Shown: positions 57,442-64,000 of the stretch, piece by piece | Layout of the letters: every line of letters starts with the position of its first letter | How positions within the stretch are numbered: the first letter of the stretch is position 1 | Source: Yoonia sp. SS1-5 | Lineage (GTDB): Bacteria > Pseudomonadota > Alphaproteobacteria > Rhodobacterales > Rhodobacteraceae | Direction of reading: 5' to 3' | Assembly: GCF_038443705.2 (NCBI RefSeq) | Contig: NZ_CP151767.2 | Location: forward strand, 2,046,001 to 2,110,000 | DNA: 64,000 nt | The notes under the pieces: generated by a model | The model's input: only the letters and a program-made list of their open reading frames with translations | What the model was told of the DNA's origin: nothing | Database searches by the model: none | Translations under genes and position numbers: made by a program

Positions 57442-59448
57442 GTGACTTCTAATCGCAGATTGAAGATTACGCTTGGCCTGACGACGGCATTGTTGAGTGT
57501 GGGGACACTTGCAAAAGCCGACGACATGCCCGAAGAGCGGAGCCTGTCAGGCCTTGAATACGAACTGATCGGGCGCGGCGATATCTATGCGCATGGCACG
57601 GTGGACAGCTATTCGCAGGCTCCCATGCTGGATGCATTTGTGGAATCGGGCGCGTTGCCCCCAGTGGCTGATCGCCTGCCGGCAGAACCTATTGTGTTCA
57701 AGACCGGCGCCATGGTTGACGGTGTGGGCGAATATGGCGGCGTGTTTCGCCATGTGATCGGCGGCCGTCCAGAGGGATGGAACTGGATGGCTGGCCAGCA
57801 TCAGGGCTGGGGCGGCATCAACATGGCAATGCAGGAATGCCTTGTCCGTCAGGGCCCGCGCTGGCAGGTCAAGGCCGAAGATCAGACCGGCCCGCTGCCG
57901 AACCTTGCCCAAAGCTGGTCATTCAATGATGACAATACGGAATTGACCATCAATCTGATGCAAGGCGTCAAATGGTCGGATGGCGATGCATTTGACGTCG
58001 AAGACGTGCGCTTTTGGTACGAAGACAATGTGCAGAACGAAAATGTCGCCTCGCGGATGGCAAAGGACAGCTTTGGTGGTGGCGCATCAATGGAAGTCAT
58101 TGACGACTACACGTTCAAATTCGTCTTCGCAGAACCGCAATCGGAAACCATCGTCGAAAACCTCGCCTATATTCAGGGCTGCCCGGGTCCCAGCCATGTG
58201 CTGAAGGATGCGCATCCGGAATATAACAGCGATGCGACTTATGACAGCTACACCCAGGCACTGCCGAATGATGTGCTGCCACCTGTCGTGTTGGGGGCAT
58301 GGGTGCCTGTGGTGCATCGCCCGGATGAATTGGTGATCATGCGCCGCAACCCATACTATTTCAAAGTGGACGAAAGCGGCCAGCAGCTGCCCTACTACAA
58401 CGAAATGCACTTCCGCCTGTCCACATGGGGCGACCGGACGGCGCAGGCTGTGGCAGGCACGGGCGACTTTTCCAACATGGAAGATCCGGGCAACTATGTC
58501 GAAGCGCTCAAGCAATCCCAGGACGATGCAAGCCCTGTGCGTGCCAATTTTGGGCCACGTGTTCTGGCATGGCGTCTGGTTCTGAACATGGATGCAGCCG
58601 GTGCCGAGGATGAGGGCGAAAAAGCCCTGCGCACATTGTTCCGCGAGACGGATTTCCGCCTGGCCCTCAGCCACGCATTGGATCGCGACGCGATTGGGCA
58701 GGCGCTGGCCCGTGGCCCATTTGCCTATCCGTATATCTCGGGCTTTGCGACTGGATCCCCCTACTATGATGCGTCCTCGTCGGACTATCATCCATTCGAT
58801 CAGGCCAAGGCGGCGGAACTTCTGGACGGTCTGGATGTAGTGGATACCGATGGTGACGGCACCCGCAACATGCCCGGCGGTGGCGACAACCTGACGATCA
58901 ACGTGGATGTCAGCCAGGCGGGCAATGCCAGCATCAAGCAGTTGGAAGCTGTGGCCTCGCAATTGGCCGAAGTGGGTATCGCGGTGCAGACCCGTGCGGT
59001 CGATCAGACCGTTGCCGACACAAACTTCACCGGTGGTCAGTTTAGCGCGATGATGATGCGTGACAACGTGATCCTGCCCACGCGGGAAACCTGCCGCAGC
59101 TGGCCTGCCGGCGCCAATTGCCCGCATTTCAACGCCGGTGGCGACCGTCTGCCATTCGAAGCTGATCTGGAAGCGAAGCTCGCCGCGCTGCAAAGCTCAT
59201 CCGACGCAGCCGAGCAGGCCCAGCTTGCACGCGAGATGCAGCAGCTGGTGACGGCCAATGCCTACACAATCGGGACCGTTCAGGTGCCTGCGGCATTGCT
59301 GGTCAACAAGCGGATCAAGAACGCGCATCCCGGCACACCAGTGTTCATGTATGAATGGGCCGAAGACGGTGTGATCCGCGAGCGCCTGTGGACACCTGCT
59401 GCCGATCAGGAACAAGAGGTCCTCCCTGACACGATTGCCGAATACTAG
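57442..59448 (+). CDS. ABC transporter substrate-binding protein, peptide/alpha-galactoside type
   Basis: Periplasmic receptor of the family 5 extracellular solute-binding proteins. 668 residues from GTG 57442, which has GGGAGG 8 nt upstream; an upstream ATG frame is not needed. Signal peptide ends near AKA-DDM (residue 25). Family traits: YGGVFRHVIGG, the core PNLAQSWSFNDDNTELT, WSDGDAFDVEDVRFWYED. It is closest in style to the large receptors, such as rhizobial AgpA, that bind oligosaccharides. Followed by two permeases and a double ATPase. Confidence 0.92.
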   Translation: MTSNRRLKITLGLTTALLSVGTLAKADDMPEERSLSGLEYELIGRGDIYAHGTVDSYSQAPMLDAFVESGALPPVADRLPAEPIVFKTGAMVDGVGEYGGVFRHVIGGRPEGWNWMAGQHQGWGGINMAMQECLVRQGPRWQVKAEDQTGPLPNLAQSWSFNDDNTELTINLMQGVKWSDGDAFDVEDVRFWYEDNVQNENVASRMAKDSFGGGASMEVIDDYTFKFVFAEPQSETIVENLAYIQGCPGPSHVLKDAHPEYNSDATYDSYTQALPNDVLPPVVLGAWVPVVHRPDELVIMRRNPYYFKVDESGQQLPYYNEMHFRLSTWGDRTAQAVAGTGDFSNMEDPGNYVEALKQSQDDASPVRANFGPRVLAWRLVLNMDAAGAEDEGEKALRTLFRETDFRLALSHALDRDAIGQALARGPFAYPYISGFATGSPYYDASSSDYHPFDQAKAAELLDGLDVVDTDGDGTRNMPGGGDNLTINVDVSQAGNASIKQLEAVASQLAEVGIAVQTRAVDQTVADTNFTGGQFSAMMMRDNVILPTRETCRSWPAGANCPHFNAGGDRLPFEADLEAKLAALQSSSDAAEQAQLAREMQQLVTANAYTIGTVQVPAALLVNKRIKNAHPGTPVFMYEWAEDGVIRERLWTPAADQEQEVLPDTIAEY

Positions 59449-59469
59449 GCGATACGTGTGTAGCGGAAC

Positions 59470-59497
59470 GCGCGGCTGTCAGCGATGATGGCCGCGC
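59470..59497 (+). promoter_or_regulatory. Intercistronic hairpin after binding-protein gene
   Basis: GCGCGGC (59470-59476) and GCCGCGC (59491-59497) form a 7-bp GC stem with a 14-nt loop in the 76-bp gap before the first permease. No T tract follows. Such stems often stabilise the binding-protein mRNA and reduce downstream expression. Confidence 0.55.
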
Positions 59498-59524
59498 AAC
59501 TTTGATCGCTGGGGAGGGCGTTCA

Positions 59525-60547
59525 ATGGCATTCTTGCAATTTATTCTTCGGCGGATCCTTGTGACGATCCCGTTGCTGATTGGTATCTCCATCGCAACAT
59601 TTCTGATCATCACCGCCGTTCCCGGCGATTTTGTCGACGGCTGGCTTGGCCGCACCATGGCCCAGACGGGCCAAAGCCGCGAAGCCCTGATGCCGCAGGC
59701 CAATCTGATGCGTGAGAGGCTGGGCCTCGATCAGCCGCTTTATGTCCAATATTGGGTCTGGATCAGGAACATCGTCTTTGCCGGTGACTTTGGCATGTCC
59801 TTTACCCAGAACCGGCCCGTCACCGAGGTGATCGACCTGCGCCTGTGGCGCACCATCGGCATCGCGCTTGTCACACTCGTTGTGGGCCAGATGATCGGTG
59901 TCTTTCTTGGTATCTATGCCGCAACAAACCAGTACCGCTGGGGCGATACGGCCGCCACGCTGGTGGCTTTCCTCGGGATTGTGATCCCGAAATTCGTGAT
60001 CGCGCTGATCCTGCTCTACCTGCTGGCTTTTGTCTGGCACTCTCCCTATATCGGCGCGCTTTATTCGCCTGAATTCCAGGTCCAGCAGGGCATGTCCTTT
60101 GCCAAGCTGTGGAACCTCTTTTTGCATGTCTGGCCGATCCTGCTGGTCTCGATTTGGGCCGGACAGGCCTATACGACCCGCATGATGCGCGGGAACCTTC
60201 TGGATGTGATGAACGCCCAATATATCGAAACCGCCCGGGCCAAGGGGTTGTCGCGGCGCAAGGTCCTGTTTCGCCATGCGGTGCCGAACGCGCTGCATCC
60301 GGTGGTGATGAATATGGGATCCCGGTTTGACTACATGATCAAGGGCGAGATTGAGATCGCGCTGGTTCTTGGCATCCCCACGCTGGGGCCGCTGATCATC
60401 TCGTCCGTCACGGATCGGGACATGTATGTGATTGCCGCGATCTTCCTTCTGGTCGCCGTCTTGCTGGTGATCGGCAACCTGCTGGCCGACATCATTCTGG
60501 CCCTCATTGATCCGCGCGTCCGGCGCGCCACAGTGTCAGGAGGGTGA
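59525..60547 (+). CDS. ABC transporter permease (DppB-like)
   Basis: A 340-residue permease of the BPD inner-membrane family. N-terminal helix FILRRILVTIPLLIGISIA, six helices in all, and the EAA coupling loop in ETARAKGLSRRKVLFRHAVPN, which docks on the ATPase. Ends 4 bp before the second permease. Works with the receptor at 57442. Confidence 0.94.
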   Translation: MAFLQFILRRILVTIPLLIGISIATFLIITAVPGDFVDGWLGRTMAQTGQSREALMPQANLMRERLGLDQPLYVQYWVWIRNIVFAGDFGMSFTQNRPVTEVIDLRLWRTIGIALVTLVVGQMIGVFLGIYAATNQYRWGDTAATLVAFLGIVIPKFVIALILLYLLAFVWHSPYIGALYSPEFQVQQGMSFAKLWNLFLHVWPILLVSIWAGQAYTTRMMRGNLLDVMNAQYIETARAKGLSRRKVLFRHAVPNALHPVVMNMGSRFDYMIKGEIEIALVLGIPTLGPLIISSVTDRDMYVIAAIFLLVAVLLVIGNLLADIILALIDPRVRRATVSGG

Positions 60548-60551
60548 GGCG

Positions 60552-61694
60552 ATGACCGACACGATCACCCCACCCGGCGCCCCAACCGATTTTGGCATGA
60601 ATGCCGAGGCGGCAAGCGGGCCTTCCCTGTCTTACTGGCAATTGGTGCGCAAACGCTTTCGCCGCAACAGGTACGGGATGGCCGGGCTGTTGATGTCCCT
60701 CTTCATCCTGCTGACAGCGGTTTTTGCGGGCTTTATCGCGCCCTATGCCGTCGACACCAAGGACCGGGCCGCCATTTACAGCCCACCACAGACAATCCGC
60801 ATCCTGACCGAGGATGGCAGCCTGACCACCCCCTTTGTGCTGGGCTTTGAAGAGGTCATGGACCCCAACACGTTCGAGATCACGTTCGAGGCCTCGTATG
60901 ACAAGGCGGTGCCGCTGACATTCTTCGCCCAAGGGCCGGAATATACGTTTCTTGGGATGGAATTTACGACGCATCTATTCGGCGGGGCCGATGGCGAATT
61001 CGTGCATCTGCTAGGCACCGATGGGCTGGGCCGCGATGTCTTTAGCCGGATGGTCTATGGATCACGGATCACCTTGCTGATGGGCTTTCTGGTGATGGGC
61101 TGCGCCTGCATCATCGGCACCATCATCGGGGTATCCTCAGGGTATTTCGGCGGGCGTACAGATACCGTGATCCAACGGCTGATCGAATTCGTCAAATCCT
61201 TCCCTGACTTGCCGCTCTACCTTGCGCTGGTCGCCGTCCTGCCCCGCAACGCAGACCCGATCACCACGTTCATCATGTTCGCGATGATCATCGTGTTGCT
61301 GCAATGGGCAAACCTTGCGCGCGAATTGCGCGGCAAGGTCATTGCCATCCGGTCGGTCGAATTCGTCCGTGCCGCCGTCGCTGTCGGCGCCAGCGACAAG
61401 CGGATCATTCTACGCCACATCATTCCCAACATGTCCTCGCATATCATCGTCTGGGCCACCTATGTACTGCCCGAGGTCATCCTGCTTGAAAGCTTCCTGT
61501 CCTTCCTTGGGGTGGGCATTCAACAGCCGCTGGTCAGCTGGGGGGTGATGCTGAACGCGGTGCGTGATTTCCAATCACTGGCGGCCGCACCCTGGCTGCT
61601 GGCCCCTGTGGGTATGATCATCCTGTCTGTGCTGGCCTTCAACGCGCTGGGCGACGGGATGCGCGATGCAATGGATCCTTATGCCAATGACTGA
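60552..61694 (+). CDS. ABC transporter permease (DppC-like)
   Basis: A 380-residue partner permease. A cytoplasmic N-terminus leads into a first helix (GMAGLLMSLFILLTAVFAGF). A long periplasmic insert (about residues 65-150) follows, as in other DppC-type proteins, then five helices with the EAA loop in VRAAVAVGASDKRIILRHII. Start ATG 60552, with GGAGGG upstream. Its stop overlaps the ATPase start region. Confidence 0.94.
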   Translation: MTDTITPPGAPTDFGMNAEAASGPSLSYWQLVRKRFRRNRYGMAGLLMSLFILLTAVFAGFIAPYAVDTKDRAAIYSPPQTIRILTEDGSLTTPFVLGFEEVMDPNTFEITFEASYDKAVPLTFFAQGPEYTFLGMEFTTHLFGGADGEFVHLLGTDGLGRDVFSRMVYGSRITLLMGFLVMGCACIIGTIIGVSSGYFGGRTDTVIQRLIEFVKSFPDLPLYLALVAVLPRNADPITTFIMFAMIIVLLQWANLARELRGKVIAIRSVEFVRAAVAVGASDKRIILRHIIPNMSSHIIVWATYVLPEVILLESFLSFLGVGIQQPLVSWGVMLNAVRDFQSLAAAPWLLAPVGMIILSVLAFNALGDGMRDAMDPYAND

Positions 61695-63294
61695 ACCCCT
61701 TCTCTCAGTTGAAAACGTCGCCGTATCCTTTCGCACCGCTGTGGGCGTCACCGAAGCGGTCAAAGACGTCAGCTATGCAGTCAACCGGGGCGAGACCCTC
61801 GCCGTGGTGGGTGAAAGCGGCTCGGGCAAATCGGTGACCGCGCGCGCGATCATGGGCATGCTTGCGCCCAATGCCATTGTGGGCAAGGACACCCGGGTCA
61901 TGTTCGATGGGGACGACCTGTCCACGTGGTCGGAACTGGAATTGCAGCGCATTCGCGGCAGCCGGATTTCGATGATCTTTCAGGAACCGCTGACATCGCT
62001 GAACCCAGTCTACAAGATCGGCGATCAGGTGGGTGAAATCATCCGGGTCCATCGCGACATCAGCAAGAAAGACCTCAAGGCCGAGGTGATCCGGCTGCTG
62101 ACCGAAGTTCAGCTTCCCGATCCTGAACAACGCTACAGCCAATACCCGCATGAAATGTCAGGCGGACAGCGGCAGCGGGTCATGATCGCCATGGCGCTGG
62201 CCAACAACCCCGATCTGCTGATCGCGGACGAGCCGACCACCGCCCTTGATGTCACGGTGCAGGCGGAAATCCTGTCTCTGCTGAAATCGCTTCAGCAGAA
62301 ACACAATATGGCCGTGGTCCTGATCACGCATGATCTGACTGTTGTCAGCCGCGTGTCCGACAATGTGGTTGTCATGCGCCGGGGCGAGGTCGTGGAACGC
62401 GGGGCCACGGCCGAGGTTTTTGCCAACCCCCAGCATCCCTACACCAAGCACCTGATCGAAAGCGAACCCAAGGGGCTGCCCGACCCGCTTGACCCGCAGG
62501 CCGCGCCGGTCATGGAAGGCACCGATATCTGCGTGACCTTTCAGTTGAAAGGCGGGGGGTTCTTTAATCCGACAACCAAGGATCTGAAGGCGGTCGATCA
62601 TGTCTCGGCCCTGGTACGCAGGGGCGAAACGGTCGGCGTTGTGGGCGAAAGCGGATCTGGCAAGACCACCTTTGCGATGTCCCTGATACGGCTGGGGGTC
62701 TATCAGCAGGGTCAGATCACATTCCAGGGTGACCGAATCGAAACCCTTAATCGCAAGCAGTTGCAGCCTTATCGCACCCGCATGCAGGTCGTTTTCCAGG
62801 ATCCGTTTTCATCGCTAAACCCGCGCATGATCATCCGGCAAATTCTGGAAGAAGGGCTGATTGTGAACGGCATGGGGTCTGCCCGCGACCGTGACACCGC
62901 GGTGCGGCAGGCGCTGGACGATGTGCAAATGCCGCATAGCGCGCTGGATCGGTTTCCGCATGAATTCTCTGGCGGGCAACGCCAGCGACTGGCCATTGCC
63001 CGCGCCATCGCCTTGAAGCCCGAGTTCATCCTGCTGGACGAGCCGACATCGGCGCTGGATCTGTCCATTCAGGCCCAGATCATCGAGCTGCTGCGCGATC
63101 TGCGGCGCAAACACGGGCTTAGCTACATGTTCATCAGTCATGACCTTAAGGTTGTGCAGGCGCTCTGCCATAATGTGATCGTCATGCAGCATGGCAAGGT
63201 GATGGAGGCCGGACCGACAGATCAGGTCCTCACCAACCCCACAACCGCCTACACGCAGCGGCTGGTTGATGCCGCCTTCAAGGTGGTTGCATGA
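61687..63294 (+). CDS. Double ABC ATPase (DppD-DppF fused)
   Basis: A 535-residue protein with two complete ATPase domains, powering the importer as a single polypeptide. First domain: Walker [12 protein letters not shown], signature [13 protein letters not shown], Walker [13 protein letters not shown]. Second: [41 protein letters not shown] 61681 is an alternative start six bases upstream; both lie inside the permease end. Its stop overlaps a 22-codon frame (ATGA at 63291). Confidence 0.95.
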   Translation: MTEPLLSVENVAVSFRTAVGVTEAVKDVSYAVNRGETLAVVGESGSGKSVTARAIMGMLAPNAIVGKDTRVMFDGDDLSTWSELELQRIRGSRISMIFQEPLTSLNPVYKIGDQVGEIIRVHRDISKKDLKAEVIRLLTEVQLPDPEQRYSQYPHEMSGGQRQRVMIAMALANNPDLLIADEPTTALDVTVQAEILSLLKSLQQKHNMAVVLITHDLTVVSRVSDNVVVMRRGEVVERGATAEVFANPQHPYTKHLIESEPKGLPDPLDPQAAPVMEGTDICVTFQLKGGGFFNPTTKDLKAVDHVSALVRRGETVGVVGESGSGKTTFAMSLIRLGVYQQGQITFQGDRIETLNRKQLQPYRTRMQVVFQDPFSSLNPRMIIRQILEEGLIVNGMGSARDRDTAVRQALDDVQMPHSALDRFPHEFSGGQRQRLAIARAIALKPEFILLDEPTSALDLSIQAQIIELLRDLRRKHGLSYMFISHDLKVVQALCHNVIVMQHGKVMEAGPTDQVLTNPTTAYTQRLVDAAFKVVA

Positions 63295-63359
63295 TTTTCC
63301 GGAACCCTTTCACCAATCCTCTGAAAGACCTGTCTGCGCAGGCTGATAAGCTGCAATAG
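63291..63359 (+). CDS. 22-residue ORF between ATPase and GH4 genes (tentative)
   Basis: A small frame [20 protein letters not shown] plus LQ, with its ATG overlapping the ATPase stop (ATGA) and its TAG 23 bp before the next gene. The tight fit suggests translation by coupling, but its short size means it could be chance. The peptide has no signal or TM region. Confidence 0.35.
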   Translation: MIFRNPFTNPLKDLSAQADKLQ

Positions 63360-63382
63360 GCATTCAACAAGGACATCGCAGG

Positions 63383-64000
63383 ATGACACAAACACCTAAA
63401 ATATCGTTTATCGGCGCAGGCTCTGCCGTGTTCATGCGCAACATTGTTGGCGACATCCTACAGCGCCCGGATCTAAGTGATGCGCATGTCGCATTGATGG
63501 ATATTGACCCCACCCGTCTGGCCGAATCCGAAGCCATCGCAAACCGGATGGTTGAAACGCTGGGTTGTGGGGCGCAGGTCACCGCACATACCAATCAACG
63601 CGAGGCGCTGGACGGCGCGCATTTTGTCATCGTTGCCTTCCAGATCGGGGGCTATGACCCTTGCACGATCACTGATTTCGACATTCCCAAGAAATTCGGA
63701 CTACGACAGACGATTGCAGATACGCTTGGGATTGGCGGCATCATGCGCGGGCTGCGCACAATCCCGCATCTGTGGTCGATCTGCGAAGACATGATGGCCG
63801 TCTGTCCAAATGCCACAATGCTGCAATATGTGAACCCCATGGCGATGAACACATGGGCGATTGCGCGGAAATACCCGCAGATCAAGCAGGTTGGCCTTTG
63901 CCATTCGGTGCAGGGAACGTGCAAGGAACTGGCCCGGGATCTCGACATTGATTACAAGACCATTCGCTACGAATGCGCGGGCATCAACCATATCGCCTTT
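63383..64000 (+). CDS. Glycoside hydrolase family 4 alpha-galactosidase/alpha-glucosidase (5' part)
   Basis: NAD- and Mn-dependent glycosidase that cleaves by oxidation-elimination-reduction. 206 codons are in the window; the remainder (about 240 residues) is beyond the right edge. N-terminal Rossmann loop ISFIGAGSAVF, then ADTLGIGGIMRGLRTIPH, metal-site residues in NPMAMNTWA and LCHSVQGT, and GINH. This pattern is that of MelA/AgaL. With the upstream importer it would degrade melibiose-like sugars in the cytoplasm. Confidence 0.93.
   Translation, partial: MTQTPKISFIGAGSAVFMRNIVGDILQRPDLSDAHVALMDIDPTRLAESEAIANRMVETLGCGAQVTAHTNQREALDGAHFVIVAFQIGGYDPCTITDFDIPKKFGLRQTIADTLGIGGIMRGLRTIPHLWSICEDMMAVCPNATMLQYVNPMAMNTWAIARKYPQIKQVGLCHSVQGTCKELARDLDIDYKTIRYECAGINHIAF

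Noticed and set aside
58087..59193. 368-residue minus-strand frame opposite the binding-protein gene
   Set aside because: Antisense to a well-supported gene and without recognisable domains.

Overview
The window reads as a chromosomal stretch of a Roseobacter-group Rhodobacteraceae (Alphaproteobacteria). It is GC-rich and gene-dense, with short gaps and many ATGA/GTGA start-stop overlaps. Typical markers are the fnrL-hemN divergon, the uvrC-pgsA-moaD-moaE run, phaA-phaB, ETF-quinone oxidoreductase, a TRAP solute receptor and a DUF6478-like protein. I see no tRNA, rRNA, insertion sequence, phage gene or CRISPR array. The content is mostly core and metabolic; the most accessory-looking part is the sugar-uptake locus at the right end.

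Layout. 1-2420 (minus): partial TRAP receptor, methionine aminopeptidase, SfsA. 2465-5415 (plus): tightly packed cluster of a MoaB-type domain protein, GNAT acetyltransferase, AhpD-like protein and OmpA-family protein. 5496-10616: LysR regulator, FadH dienoyl-CoA reductase, divergent membrane desaturase with a TIM-barrel protein. 10628-14272: Tag glycosylase, degenerate EAL protein, phaA-phaB with a clear terminator. 14306-17781: a 38-residue protein and a LysR gene divergent around a perfect dyad, two small DUF genes, an RNA-methyltransferase-like gene and a long-chain polyprenyl diphosphate synthase. 17788-24504: lipoprotein, ispE, TPR protein, three small plus-strand genes and ETF-QO. 24699-31231 (plus): greA, membrane protein, AEC transporter, fghA-DUF188-DMT cluster, ornithine cyclodeaminase family, alpha/beta hydrolase. 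31234-35934: diguanylate cyclase, MFS transporter, fnrL and hemN. 35951-41994: PhyH dioxygenase, zapE, second lipoprotein, a ~100 bp palindromic element, folC, accD. 42139-48087: membrane proteins, ilvD, small Rhodobacteraceae-type unknowns, fasciclin protein. 48152-55195 (minus): moaE, moaD, pgsA, uvrC, a pteridine-reductase-like SDR, a zinc-ribbon microprotein, an S49 peptidase, an ABC-2 exporter. 55353-64000: hydroxyacid dehydrogenase, AraC regulator and a peptide-type ABC importer ending in a GH4 alpha-galactosidase gene cut by the window edge.

The strongest regulatory reading is at 34527-34581. A perfect FNR box lies between fnrL and hemN, followed by a -10 hexamer placed so that hemN transcription should begin at or within 1 nt of its ATG. 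This predicts a leaderless, FNR-activated hemN mRNA. The right-end locus resembles the alpha-galactoside uptake systems known from rhizobia, and a 21-bp-spaced direct repeat upstream of the binding-protein gene is a candidate AraC operator.
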